Shown here: in pieces, positions 24,301 through 39,300 of the stretch | How the letters are laid out: each line of letters opens with the position of its first letter | How positions within the stretch are numbered: position 1 is the first letter of the stretch | Source: Campylorhamphus procurvoides | Taxonomy: Eukaryota > Chordata > Aves > Passeriformes > Dendrocolaptidae | DNA: 64,000 nucleotides | Direction: 5' to 3' | NCBI GenBank assembly: GCA_013396655.1 | Contig: WBMV01008585.1 | Location: forward strand, 62,001-126,000 | Program-made: the position numbers and the translations under genes | The notes under the pieces: model-generated | Seen by the model: the letters and a program-made list of their open reading frames with translations, nothing else | Databases searched by the model: none | Told to the model about the DNA's origin: nothing

Positions 24301-27300
24301 ACCTTTTTTCCTTCTCATTCAAGAGGGGGATTCTTTGTGGCCAATGGCTGGGTTTGTCAGGGAGCCAACCCAAACCTCCACACTTTCGCTGGTGAAAAGG
24401 CTAAATCATTGCAATAGAAATTCATACATCATATTGCAGGACATCCTTTTCAAATTAACATTATAACAGTATCCAGTGAAACTTTAGTGTCACAAAATAG
24501 AGTTGGCAAGTGCAAAGTCTTTTCCTGATAGTTTTCAAAATGGCTGAGTCCAGCATCAAAAGAACAGTTTTGAAGAGGTCCATGGCTTTTAGCTCATCAA
24601 TACCTACCTCAGAGATAATTTCCTATGTGAGGAACAATGCTTCATTTTAACAGGAAAAGAACATAACCTTTAATAGTTTCCACAATATATTACTCCCAAG
24701 TTAGAAGAATGCCTTAAGTAGTAACATGAAACCAGCTTCAGGTCTCAGTTGAGGTCTAAAGTATACTCCAAGTTTCCAATTTATACAATAGAGCTGGACA
24801 TTGCAAAAAAAGTCTTAAACCAAGGTAATTTAAGGGCTGTTTAGCTTTCCTGAAACTTAGTTTTGCCATAAATTTCACATGGTTTCTGGTAAAGGCAAAA
24901 GTAAAGACACCATAGTTTTTAAAAAGGTTGCCCTTAGATTGATTGCAATTAATGACTGTGCTTTCTTAATTTAAGTTGGCATTTTTAAAGAATTCCTGGA
25001 AAACTAATCAAACAATTCCTACAAGAAATATATCAACTGAAGCACATAGCGAGGATTTCTAAGCCCAGATCAGCAGACTAAGAGAAATTGCCTTGCAGCA
25101 CTTGACACTGACAACCATTTCATTCTGTTTTATTCCTTTCTATGCACATGGGCAGCTTAGCCTAGGTAGCAGAGCTTTCCTGATAGGTTATATCTCTTAA
25201 TGAGTAGAAAAACTGAATATAGCACACAGCAAATAAAAGGATCGTTTGTCTTAAACTTGCAAGAAATAGTATGTTTTAAGTACTAAGTTCTGCTTGGCAG
25301 TATTTTGTAAAGTATATTATTTCTTAAGTGAATTACTGCACATTGGAGTACAGTAAATAATCTTGATGCCTTATCTTCATATAATGTCTTTGTATGAACA
25401 CCTGAACGTGCAGAAAGTTTCAGACAAGTGCAGGAGTTTGACAGGCAAATTAATAACCCTAGGAAACACAAGACTAGGATACAGCACAGTGGCCCATTAA
25501 ACACTAAGAAACTATAGTGCTAAAAATCACAGTAGAAAGAGATAAGGCACAAGAAAGTGTGTTCCAAGGTGCCACAATAACTCTAGCAGAGGCTGAATGA
25601 TATGGGAATCTTCTCAATGTAACTACAGAATTATGGAATGATCCCTCAGAAAAAAACCAGAGGCTCAGCAATACATTATGCATACTCCCACATCAAAGCA
25701 AACAAACACACCCACTGGATTAGCCAGCAAATCCTTTCTGTCTTTAAACTCTGGATTCTCCCAGTCTGACTCAAAGCTACCACTGACATTTATATTACCC
25801 ATTCCATGATCTGGAGGGGAATAAATGCCAGACGGAGTGCTGCAGCTAAGCATGCCTGTGTGTGAGTAAGCCAGAGAGCTCCACATGCTTGTCAGTGAGA
25901 TGCTCCTTGAATTTCAGTGCCATGAGGACATGGTTTAGTAAAGTGTTAGACCAAGAAGCACCATATTCTTTAGAGTCAATTTTCTCTACATTCAGCAATC
26001 ACTGTGTTCTCTCAGAACCTGTTTTTGCCTCAAATGCTGAACTTGAACCAGTACAACATTCTAGATCAGTGGGGTTTGAAAGGTTTGAGGACTCTGAAAT
26101 TAAGTGTTTCTGTGATTACTGACTTCAAAGAAAAGTTTAAGTAAATGCACAGGCAATTCACCTTCCAAACAGGATCAGCAACTACTCAGAGCCCCATTTT
26201 CAAAAGACAACATTCCCAGTTTCTCCACTTTCATCCTTCTCTACAAAACCATACACAGTACATACAGATAGGAAAAACCTACCACTCTTTCCAATTCAGT
26301 AATCCTCCTCTGGAGAAGTTCACTGACAGGTTTTTCAACACAAGACCTAATTAAAAGTGTCTTGCACGATTCCCTAATCATATCTGGGATGAGGGGTGGA
26401 TCCGCTCAGCTCTACTTTGAGCAGTGGTAAACAGCGAGAAAATTGTCAATGCTGACATTTAAAACACGATTTAATTCCACCCCCAGCCTTTTGAACCAAA
26501 CCCTGCAGACAGTGCAAGAAACAGGGATATAAAGCAACCTCGTCCTGAGATCAGGATCAACACAAAGCAGTTTTACTCAGCATTACACAGTACCAGAGTT
26601 GTCTTCACTGCTAGCTTGACCTCATTTTGAAGCTGGTTAAAAATTACTGCTGGCATGATTTGAGAGGTATTTGTTTCTCTCCTTTCTGAGAACTGAGGAT
26701 ATAACTCACAAAACACTCAGCTGTGCAGATATCCTGTAAGTTTTATGTAAAAAAAAGTACCACACACTGATGGAACAATCTAACTGGGCAATGACTCGTT
26801 AGCTAGTTATTTGCATCTAACAGCAGCAGTTTATACCAGCAGCTACCAAAGGAATAAACTTAATCACAGGACAACTAGTAATGAAAAAATTTCATACTCC
26901 TACTGTTTTTTTCCTTTTAAAATGAGTAACAGTAAACCTGCATCCAAATATTTTGAATTTTTATCTACGAAGCAAGAAGTTACCAACTCCTGGCATTTGT
27001 ACCACAGGCAAACATACATGTTTTGAGCTTTCAATATTACAAAGTCCAACCAACTGGCAGGCAGTAGTGGCTTTCCACACGCATGTTGCAAAACCACTAC
27101 AAAAAAAGTTATCTTTCATCAGTTCTGACTTCATCACTCAACTCAATACACAAATGGAAAGTTTAACTTTCCATTACATTTCCAGTTAGCCTTCTCCAAT
27201 AGGAAAAAAAAATAATCAGAATATTGCTTACTTCTCATTCTTAGTACTCTCCTCTTGGGAAAGAGTAAAAGTGAAAATAGCAGCAAGAGGTACTTAAACC

Positions 27301-30300
27301 AACATTTCTAAAGACTAATAGTTTGCTCTCACATGCAGCAGATTACAGACTTCTGTTCCATTAATTACGTCTCCACAACTTATCGACATAATACTCTTTT
27401 GATCAACAGTAGTGTTATTATAATTTTATATAAAAGGAACAAGGACAGAAAAATATAATCTCCATTAAATCCAGGATTTAATTGTTATTCCCTCTTTAAG
27501 AAACTGCTTTGGACACACAGTGCTTTGCAAGTGTGCAGAACACAACCTTGAGCAGATTCTTGTAATCTTTGAAGGGGGAAATGAAGGGAGGCAGCAGAAA
27601 AACAACCAGCATTAAGAGGATACCTGTTCTTGTGGTACTGTTTGGATGTGCAAAATTGTATTGCTCAGAGTTTTATCTTAAGATAAAACTTTTTCCTCCT
27701 GTTACCTTAGTCATAAGCTTTGTAAGTCAGTGAAATTCTGTGAAGAATGAGAAGATGCACTTACCTGCTTGGCCATAATTTTCAGGGTGCACTGAATACA
27801 AGTTACAAATTTTGATTTCTAATGACCTCAAGCATAGTAAGCTACTGAAACAGACAGAGTGCAAGCCCAGATTTGTCTGAAAACCAATAAAGGGTGAAGT
27901 GTTTTATCTTCAGTAATGAAAACAAATGTTATCTATCATCACTCAGAAGGGTCAATTCACACTAGGACAAAGGAGATGTAAGATCAGAAACGAGATCCAG
28001 ATTGCAGAACTGCATCTCAGTTGGTTAGAGCATGTTCACCTTTCAGATTCAATTCTCCCTACCACCACTTAATTTCTGCTGCAAAGGCAGCTCTTTTTGC
28101 TTCCATATCGAATACAGCCTTTTTTCAACATCGACTGTAGCCCAGAAGCTTTTAAGGTTTAAATACTTAAAGACTTTTATTCACTACCATATTTCATATT
28201 TTCCTTCTTTTCCATATTTTTCCAATTATGTGTAGCTGCCTTGACTCAGCTCCAATTCTCAGATATGATGAATAATTTCATCAGAACTATAAATATTCCC
28301 AAGCCATCCATGTTACATCTTGAATAGTAGTAATGACAGAAGGGTGTAAGCAGTGTTCAAGGAAAAAGTTGTGCCATATGAATAATAGTACACGTGTGAA
28401 CTTTCATTCCTTTCAATTGTCTTTGTACCCAAACTGCTTCAGGTCTTTTTTTGCATACACATTTTCAGAGTGAGAAGTAGTACATTAGCCATTGATGAAA
28501 ACCCTTATACATATGAATTTCGGTACTGTAGAGCACTTCACTGGTTAAAAGCTCCATAAAAGAAATAATTTGAGTGTTACACACAACATACCAGTACGTC
28601 CCTAGAAAACACACAGTAAGTCTCTAGCAGCATCAGAGAAATTTCTGATTTATTATGCTCTTAGAAGCTGCCAGGTTAGATAAGTAATCCATTTAGTTAT
28701 GCTTGAATCATTAAGTGCAATTTGGTTTTAAACAAAGCTTTAAGAAATTTCAAAAGAGAATACTGGTACCTTCTATAAAAGCCAAATCATTCTAATGTAA
28801 AATGATGTTTCATCATAGAAATAGTCCCAGTAGTAAGAGAAAGGCCACAGGACAGAGAGAGGGGGAAGAGAGAGACAAGAACAGTTGTTTAATAGAGATG
28901 GGTTAGCTTAAAGCAAGTGTCCAGTCTCCTGACTTAAGTTTAAAAATTCCAGAGCAAACCAATTGCTATCTAATGAAACAGGGGAAAACAAAAGCATTCA
29001 TTAAGAGGAGAAGTAAGTAATGTGTGAATCTTGGGGTTCAGGGGTCTTTTGGTTTGTTTGGCTTTTTGTTAGTTTTTACAGTTAGTTTTGACAGTGTACA
29101 CAGACCAGACAACAAGAGTTTCAGAACTTTGGCTGAACTCCAAACGAAGTTAGATGAGTTGGTACCATACCAGCCACCTGGCATGTGTGCCTTGCTACTG
29201 GGAACTGCTGCGAGTGCTTTAGCTGCACTCACCAGCACGCATGACTATAGCCTGCAAAACAACTCAGAACAAAGCTTACATAAAATTCCTGGCAAATGAT
29301 TGGTAAAGGGCACCACCTCGGCAAATTGTGTTGAAATAAATTACTGAGGTCAAAACAGTCAGCTTTAATTTCCTAAAAACTTCCTTTGAAGATTACATTT
29401 TGAGTTTGCAATGGCAGACTACAGTTTGAGTGCAGTCAGCATGGGAGCAATACATCAACTGAAGCAGGGCAATACTTCTTCCTTTAGACACCTGAGTTGT
29501 AATATGAATCTGTACATTAGTAACACAGTTATGAACTCCAACAGCTGCATTAGCTGTTAGCAAAAACAGAAAAGTGACAGAAGAAAATTAGAGAACTAAA
29601 CTTTAGATAGTTGAAGTTTCATAAGTTTCACACACACATCCCTGCTAGCTGTACAAGTCTGCTTTCAAAGCTAATAATGCTCAGACTGCACAGTGCCTCT
29701 GAAGTAGCTAGCCTTGTACAACATGGCATAATATTTACCACTTCAGGTTTAAAGGCTTCCCTTCTATTTATGTGCTTAGTGAGCTGACAAATAATCCAGA
29801 AAGGACATCTTTTTGGATTTATCTGGTCAGCAAGTTTTCAGTGTTTCTCAAAACCCACACCTCTAAACTTTCAGGTTCTGCCCCAGCATCCATATTCAGA
29901 AAAAAGCTGAAAAGCGGTATCTAACAAAAATATTTAAAGTTATTGATTGCATTATTGTGACAAACGTGCACTGCTCAGCTAAAATGTAATAAATACTACA
30001 TTCAAGAAAAATCTGTAAACTCAGGAAGCCTAAGCAGGAAGATTAAGAGCCCTGGAGCCAGGACTACACTACATGGGGAAAAAAAGATTACACCATACAA
30101 AAATGCATACTGAGGGGAATTAGTTTACCAGTGTTAGAGCAATAGGATATAACAAACTGTACTTCAAAACTGCAACAAAATTTAGCATCATTAGAAGAGA
30201 AAGGCATTCGCAACCTATTTGAAATCACTGGCATTCAGTTCATTTTCTGAGTAACTATACCACCTCCTCCTTCATATTCAACTATCCTGTTAAGGGAGAA

Positions 30301-33300
30301 GATGAACTTGGAGAAAAATAAATAATGATTTTGTTCTAACTTCATTCTAAAGCTCTGAAAAATTAAAGCATGACCTCAACTGATTTACAACATAATTAAA
30401 GTTTCAGCTACAAAAAGTCTTAACAGCAAATTTCTTATAATATATACTAAACAAGATAATTAACGCAACCACCAACTGCATCCACTGTCAATACTCATTT
30501 GGAAATCACCCACACCACTTCTGTTTGCTCAGAAACAGAGGCTAAGTACATGTTGTACATATGCACATGAATACTGCACACACATACTCTCCACTGCTTA
30601 GTTAGAAACCTGCTATCACAGCTAAGGCTATTTGCTTAAAGGGTTAATCTTTCAAAAGACTGTTTACACATGTATTCTTACACGGCTCTCTGGAAAAGAT
30701 CTGAACCCCTACATTCTATTCCCAGCTTTGCAGTGTGCTGATCAAGGAATAGCAAATTTATGCATCAACATGTCATGTTTATGCCTTCCCATCTGCACCT
30801 GTTCTGTGTCTAACACAAGCTGTGCGGTGCTCAAGCACTTTACACTATTGGAATAAAAAGGCCGCTTGGTTTACATGAAGATTATAGATCACTGCTAAAT
30901 GTGTGTAATTGTCCTGCTTCCTCCATTTTAAAGAGCATAAAATTACTGGGGGGTGAGAAGTCTGCTATATGCATTTTTTTGCTCTAATGAACACTGCCCC
31001 CTCCACTTTCAGAAAAAGAAACCTGAACTGTCTCCTTGTACAACATCAAAACTGCTTTGTTATGGACCTCGTGTCAATATTTCAGTTTCAAAAATGTGAA
31101 AGAAGGTTTTGAACTGCATTCTTGAAGACTTCTCAATTCTATTATAATTTTTAAAAACCCAAAACCTGTATCCAGCAATTACCCATGTTTGAAATTCAAT
31201 CCAGATTTTAACATTGCAGCCCAAAAGGACAACGAAATTCCATCACAAAGGGACACATCTGACATTTATGAAATCCAGATCTCATCTATGAATTAGACAA
31301 AGTCTTCATATTTATATCTCCATAGAAGAACAAAAGTAAGCCAACAATACCTCAACAATGGATGTTTTAGGAGACAGGAATGCCTCCAAATCTGCACCTT
31401 AAATAAGAGCTCAATAAAAAAGCTCCAGAGTAGAAGTTAGTGAACTAAAGGTTTTAAGAAATTAAACCATATGTTGATCTTTCTCCTTTCAATTCACCAT
31501 AAGGTGCAGCTGGACAGGCATAAAAACAACACACAAATACATTAAAGAAGGTCAGCAAAGAGAACAATCTTTTCAGGCTCACGGGTCTTCAAGCCTAGTC
31601 ATGAAGTTCAGAGAGGAGAGGTACCACCTACTCAGTGATCATCTAACCATAAATACTTGAAAGCCAGGCTTACAAGTCCATGAGACTGGATGGCTTGCAT
31701 CCAGTGGTGCAGAAAAAGGCAGATGATGCCAGGATGAGGCTGTCTAGATATCCTTAAGAAGCCATGCTAAGGAGCAAGGGGGTCCCCCACACTAAGAAGG
31801 GTCTCCCCGTTAAAGAAAAGGCTCTTAGATTAATCAGGATGCATAGGACTGTGACAAAACTCTACAGCTACCTCCACATTACAGGAATACTTAAGCCAGT
31901 CTTGCTAGGCATTGTAACCAGATCTCCACAGTTTTCAAGATTATGTGGACATTACTAATAATGAGGGAAAAGAGAGGTGGGGCAGGCGGGAAGTAATCAG
32001 TTCAGCAGCAGGAAAAGGCTCAATGAAAATTTCAGAAGACAAAGATTTTTTAGAAGCTCTCTCTAAGGTAAACTCGAAAGGGTAGAAAACAGTATTTTAA
32101 GAGAAACAAGAGAAGCCAGGACAATTATTTTCTAAAATGATTTAGTACTTTTCCTGATGACATTGCAGAAAGTTGTTTTCTTTAAAAAACAGCTTTTACC
32201 ATTATCTCCAAGTAATAATCATCCTGAAATACAGTATTAAAATTACGTATTTCATGTTAAACCGAAACTATGAAGAATAACTTAACAACCCAGTTGTCAG
32301 GTATCTGATTGATTCTTAAACTTGTATCCGCTAAATGAACTGGTCCCAGTTAGTTTGTTTCAGATACTTTCATGGCCAGCATGGGACAACAGCAAACCAG
32401 GTACACTAAAATGAGAAGAGGACCATGTTAAATAAAAATCTTCAAGGGTTGTAAGTGCAACACAGCACTAGCAACAGTTGTGTTTCACATTCCTTATTGA
32501 GTACAGACATTGAAAACTGACAATTTTTTCTACATTATTATTGCAGGAAATTATTTTAAAATCAGAACATTTAAAAAAGTAGGCTTTAAAGCCCTGAAGT
32601 TTTAGGGAGACATCATTTCCATAAGCACTAACTAGTGTATTATGATATGCTAGTACATTATTGTCCCTGAGAAATTATTCAGCAGAAACCAAGTAAGAAT
32701 ACAGCATAATTCATGCTGCAACTTTTATTCTTAACATTTGGTGGATAAAATGTAAATTTAAATAGTATCAGATTCAATATACCTGACCTTTACACAAGGC
32801 TTTAATGTACAGTTTCTGCTGCCAAGTTTATAAAATTATACATATATATATAGACATAAAAATGACAGCACAATCCTAAATTAAGTTCTAAAAATAATGT
32901 AAGCTCTATATAGCACCTGCTACATTGTTTGAGAACTAAACAAGACATTCAAATGTTCTTTCAATCACACACAACTCATCAATTTTGGGGTTTGGGGTTC
33001 TTAGTTGTTGTTTTGAGAGAGTTTTTTTCAATTTTGCGTGGTTTTTTTGTTGGGAAGGCTTAGGGGGATTGTTTAGTTGGTTGGGTTTTTTAATTAGGTT
33101 TCATCTACTTGTAGAAAGCATTTTATAAAACTGGAGGAAAGCTTCCCACTAAGTTCTCAGCCTTCCCAAACAAAAAGTATTGACAGAAGTTTTATTTAAG
33201 CCACATTTACTGTCTTTGAGATTAGATTTCACAAGCAATAAGAAATACTCATTCTCTCTTTAAGATGACACAATTAACATTGACTTTTCCAGGTTCAGGT

Positions 33301-36300
33301 TAGTCTAGTCAAGTATGCATGTTGGACTCCAGATCCTACTACCTAGAGACAGCCAATGATTGCCTGCATAAAAGTAACCAAGGCTGAATTAGCAATTCCT
33401 GACTGCCAAAATGAGTTGGGAGCAACCAGCTAATATCACACCACCACGTATCAGTACATTACAGTAACCCATCACCATCTTGAAATCCTGAAGTATAGCA
33501 TATTTAAGCTTAACTGAACAAATACCTTACAATGTTGCTTTTTTTCTCCCTACCAAAAGCTAAAAAAATAAACCTACTCTACAGCAATCAAGTGTTAGCA
33601 TATTCTAACAACAGAAGCTTCTTTGAGTGTTGAAGACTTATCCCACAAATCGTATACTAGAGTGAAATAGAACCCCTTGATGTTCTCCTTTGTCACTGTA
33701 CTGGACAATCAAGCTTCACTCCTTTTGGACAGACAACCAGCAACTACAGCAAAGTACACTCACCAGAGGAACAGTGAAATACTAATTCACAGCTCCTGCT
33801 GCTGAACATCTGTGGTTTCTGTTAAATCTTTTGGATGCAAGCAAGTTAACAAACAGGATGCACAATCTGTTATGGACCAGCTAGAGCAGATGGGTTTGGG
33901 AAATATGCCTTAGCTACCAATAAGGAATGTGTAAGTCATCATCTGTCCTCTCTTCCTACTCCTCCTTGAGGAATTCAAGCATTTTGCTAACTTCCTCAAA
34001 GCCAGGCAAAAGTAAGCATGGCAAGACAGAAGGAAGATTGGAGCAAAAATGGAAGCTGCAAAAGCCAGCATCTTCAGAGATCAGAGATACTAGAAACTGC
34101 TCCACTATATCAGGGTTATAGCAAAACCAGCTATTTTACTGAGCCTGCTTTGCCTGTTTGCAAGAGAAAACCGCCAATTGCTAAGGCATTGTCTTTACAA
34201 GTGCTAAAGGAATTACCTTAAAGGCAATTCAGTGACAATAAGGTATAAACTAGTATACTAAATGTAACATGCTAATTGCAAACACCAGTGACAAGAGGAC
34301 ACCTTGACTTTCATCTCCATTCATAGACAATAAAATTTGTGCTTCTAGATCAAATTTACTTTTTTGGAACACCAAAACAAGCCACTGTATCCCAGTAAAG
34401 AAACTGCATGATGTAAAGTCTGTATCCTTCTGCCCTGTACAAGTACATTGTAGAAATACATATCTTACTCAACTGTGTTATGTGAATTAAAGAGAATTTT
34501 GATACTTTGATACTCAATTGAGAAATCACCTTCACAGATCAGGAACCTTTATTGAGTTGCTACTCCTAATAATTATTTAGAGGGGCATTACAAAGATCTA
34601 CACACAACTAGCTGACATCAAAGCTAGGAACACCTCCATCAAAGCTTGAGAAGGCAGTTCTGTACAAGTTATTCACCTCAGAAAAAGTGCCATTAAGTAG
34701 CTCATGGTAAGTTTCTGTGTCTAGCTTAAATTAAATGCCAAACATAGCCTGAAGAAAGGATTGCCTTACACAGAGGCACAGAAGAAAAATGCATTTTCTA
34801 ATGTTAATATTTAACTAGAAATTTTTAATATAACCAGTGATTTCCAAGCATATTTCAGAGATCCGCATGTGCTACAAACTGTGAAGTATACATATGCCAG
34901 CTCTTACATGTATCTTTCAACAAACATGAATGATATTTACTAGGCACACAACTGTAGTTGTGATCCTCTGCTTAGTCTAACCACTACTAGTGCTCAAAGT
35001 GCAAACACACGCTCAAAGTTGTCAGGGAGAACCCAAGCTATTAAAAACTGAAGAGGACTCTGTTTCCAGCATACTATATAGCAAACAAGATACTTCAGTC
35101 AGCAAGAATTATTTTATTAAACTCAGGTTAGAAAGTGAAACCTTTCCAAAACTAACCATAACTCATAGGTAATTTGCTCATTTAGACAACCAAGGTTAAG
35201 TTCACTGGTTCATATTTAGGATAAAAGTGCATGTATTTTAACACTATTTTTGACACCAAACAATAAAACCATATTACTATCGTTGCCTCATGCCCCTGTA
35301 TTATGACAGAGGAGACATATGCAAAGAGTTGAAAACACCAGATTTACATAAAACAGTACTAGAACATGATACGCTTACCTAAAACATTTTCAGCCTTGCC
35401 AAATTCCAGAAACATAGGTTGTTTCCTTGGGTTGACTCTCCCAGAAGTCCATTCAAATACTATTTCAAACCTACTTTGAACCTGAACTTACATATCTCAT
35501 CACTATAAAATGTTCCATGCCATACTCCTTAATCTTCATGTGGGAAAAAATAAACTACCTCAAATGTTTCCTATTCCAGTTTGACACTGTTAAGGAGGAA
35601 ATGGAAACAACTGTTGAATACCTAATATCTGTAAAAACATCTTTTAAAGACTTCCATCTTACACCCATCTCTTCAACACACACACACTATTTCAGAGGTC
35701 AGATCTACTCAGGGATGCTGAATACTAAAACTATTTTATACTTTAGATTAGTCTAAAATGGTAAGAAGAAATGAGATGGGAAGACTTAAACCAACCAGAA
35801 GAGTACAATATGCATAGTAGAAACACACAATGAATTTTCACACTGTTTTCATTGGTTTCAATCAAATTGTAAACAACGTATTAGATGTCTTTTTGACTAT
35901 ATAACTAAGCACGAGTCCCTAAAAATTTTCAAAAACAACCTCAAATTCTACTGCTACACAGGAACAACATGCTCAATTCAGAAAATACAATTTTATATGC
36001 ACACTACTATTGTCCTCTCTTCATTCCTTCTTTGCATTTCTATCTGCCTATTTGATTTATGCAAATAAGAATAGACAGTACTAAGCTTGCCATTAATAAT
36101 TTTGTTGAACTGATCTATAAATTCACCTCTGGGTTACAGCTGGAGAGCCTACTGACCTCTTCCAAATTGCCATAAAACTCACTGCAATGAAACTCTCCTT
36201 GCTCAGTGGGTTATTAACTGTAAGGTTAATAACCTCAGGCACATGGCCTGTATGTAGGCACATGACTGAAGATCATCAAAACCACCCTTTCTGACGCAGG

Positions 36301-39300
36301 GATGAATTTCCCTAGGGAAACCCTGAAGGATTTACTGGATCACTGCATCCAGGTCATCCACCTGCACAGGACAACGTCCCACTTTAATCTTTGACCACTC
36401 ACTAACATGATTTCTGTTTACAGCTTCCTGGGCATGGAAAAGCCTCAGCTGAGAGCCACAAGGGAGCTCACACTGAAACACTTCAATGCAGGCTCTGACC
36501 AGAAATGAGACCTCTGTCACATCATTCTCCAGGGAGAAACAGGGCCAACAGAAAAAAGGAACCCAACAGTAGCTGGGAATCCAAAGCTAAGAGCTGATAG
36601 TTAGGAGATGACTAAGAGATCTTGCTTCTCATACAAGAAAAACCTATTTCTTCCCTTAAGCATAAGCTAACCCTTGTTTTTCAGCATCCCCAAAAACCTA
36701 GAAAATTTTATTTTAGGACCATTTCAGTCATTACAATCAACTCAAATTTTCTCCATGTCCATCTATACATTTGAGAAGCATTTTTACACTAATGAAGAAG
36801 TTAAACTAAGTACTCAGAGCCATGCAGATATTGAATTTTTATACCATTTTCATGCTGAAAGGCATAGAATACCATTTCACAAAGCACCTGAGAATGTATG
36901 ATTTGTTTAAAGACTCATTTGAAACTTTGACAAGTATGGTTTCACATAATAGCAGAATAACAAAAATAAATATCACTTTCAGTGAGCTGAACAAAAAAAA
37001 AAAGGGAAAATGCTTTACCCTTGTCACAATGTAACCTGTCTTTGCCCTTCCTGTGGTTTAAGTTACCATTTCATCTTCTTTTAAACTCTAAATATGTCTG
37101 GCGATTACTTCAGCTAACACACCACACTAAAATTTGCAAAGATGACAAGATACCAAGACAATCTGTTATACTTGGGGAGGTAACATTTCAAATCCTTCCC
37201 TTCATTGGGATGCACAGATACTTCAGAAACGTAAATAGAAGCAAAATGAAACTGAACATCAGTTGCAGTTTCTAAATAAGCAGAATAACTATGTATGCAT
37301 TTACCTCTACTTTAAGGAAACAAGCTTTTGCAAACTAAAAAAAAAAAAAAAAAATCCCAATGTCTAGACAGGGCTCAGTTTAAAATTCTGTACAATAAAT
37401 TTATTCTAGAAGCATAAAAAACTGCAGTAGCAATACCAAACTCATTGTTTCAAGTCAAGAAACATGTTATACAACCAAGTATACAAGGTTAGTGAGACTC
37501 ACCTCCCCTCATTGATTGCTGCCTTGTCTCCATGACAAGTGAAGTTCTCAATGTAACCCAGACTGCAGTTGATTCGTGTCCAGTCAGGCTTGCACACAGC
37601 AAGAAAGTGAGGACGCAGTCTACCTATGGAGTACTTGGCAATGTCTGTCAACGACTGGCTAGCAGCTGCTCCAAAAATGAAAGTCCCAATGGCCTTGTAA
37701 ATAGTGGCTATGTAGTTATTTCTGACAAATGAGTTTGAGTGCAAATTATTATAAAAAACTGAGAGAGTCTCTCCTAGGATTATCTGAAAGAGAAATAAGG
37801 ACAAGTTAAAGATAATCACTTTAAAAGAAAGGTATCACTCTATTTTTGTTAATACTCAGATATGCAGTTTCAGAAATTTTTACAAGCTGCAAATTTAAAT
37901 TTTCCAAGAGTCAGCAGTAACCATGTCAAAACTTTAAATACTTTCTTGCAGAAGAAAAACACCCTTTTACCTTACCTTGCTTCACGTTGAACTTAATGAT
38001 TTTCAGACTATTTATTAAAACAAAGCCTTCTTAAAATAACATTTACCCATACTACTTGGCATGATCCTAATAAGAGACACTTTCTCCAGTGTAACTTTAT
38101 TCTGCATTGAGTCTTCTTCAACTAAGTTTCTGCTGAGCAAAGTTTGTGAAACTAGAAACTATTCTGAAGGGTCTAGACTCTATTTCCAGATATAAAAGGC
38201 CAGGTGTTTTAACAAAGAAATTTCCTGTTCCTCAGGAAAATTACATCCTCTGGGGCGAAAACTAATGAGAGTAGGGAAAGACAGGTATTAGTGAGGTCTT
38301 TCCATGGATTTTTCACCCTCCATGTCCAAGGTGCATGCATCAAGTGTTGACAAGAATTATTTAGTTCTGTTTTCCTACAACTTCATCTTTTGCAGAAAGT
38401 ATTTTTTTTTCCTTACACCAAGGACAGAACTTCACTCCAGCTAATCTGGATATTGAAGCATTTTGTACAGAAAGGTTCAACTCATACAGATGATCAGATG
38501 TGTGAGGGATTGTATGTATATATGTAAGGCTATCTTTAAAAATCATGTAAAAATTAAATTATGGCTTTGTCCATCCCTTCAGAGTGCCAAGTCCTGGATG
38601 CCAGCAAAGCAGAGCTTTGGTGAATGAAGCCATTACTTGGGCACTGACACCCAGGCACACAGCAGCTGTCAGAGGCCTTGCACATGAAGGCAAATGGAGA
38701 ACACCATCAGATCCATGACACTGAAGCTTTATACCCTCCACCATACTGAAAAATGGATGGAAGCAAAGAAACAACAGAATATGGACCAAAGCTGAGAAAG
38801 CTTTCAGTAAAGTACATACACAATCTATCTAATCCAGAAAGTAAGTTCTTCAGAAAGATAGCTGAGCACAAATATCACAATCATGACTGATAGGTAATGA
38901 ATCCCTTCAAAGAACATTGCTGCAAAACCTGCAAGATGGTCACCTATCTCGGCTGAGGTGGCAAAAAATTAGTTGATGTCAATGCAGTTACTTTACTGGA
39001 CAGATAAAAGAGTATTCATCTTCAATAATCTGACTGAGCATTGAGTAAAGGACACCAACCATCTGACTATGAAGCAATCTTGAGAGAAAAGCCTGATTTC
39101 ACAACTAAAAGATGGACCCTAATGGTGCCAATGTAACTTTGTTAGCTAAATGTTCATACAGGCTCAAATGGAGATTTGATTAATTCAAAGAAAATATATC
39201 CATTAAAAATAACTATATTCAGTTGAGCCTTTTCTGAGTTAGGAAGTCTCTGACCTGTAAATGGCTGGTAGTCAAGCACTGAGGGCAAAACATCAATCTT

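Larger units (their letters stand above)
21348..37502 (-). other. PLPP1: PLPP1 intron 3
   Basis: A 16.2 kb GT-AG intron. It holds the candidate solo LTR (23820-24382), palindromes at 27153-27175 and 27669-27690, a CR1 reverse-transcriptase remnant (about 31655-31740), a G/T-rich low-complexity stretch (32982-33095) and an A18 run (37337-37354). A slightly more GC-rich segment at 36228-36560 is unexplained. Confidence 0.8.
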
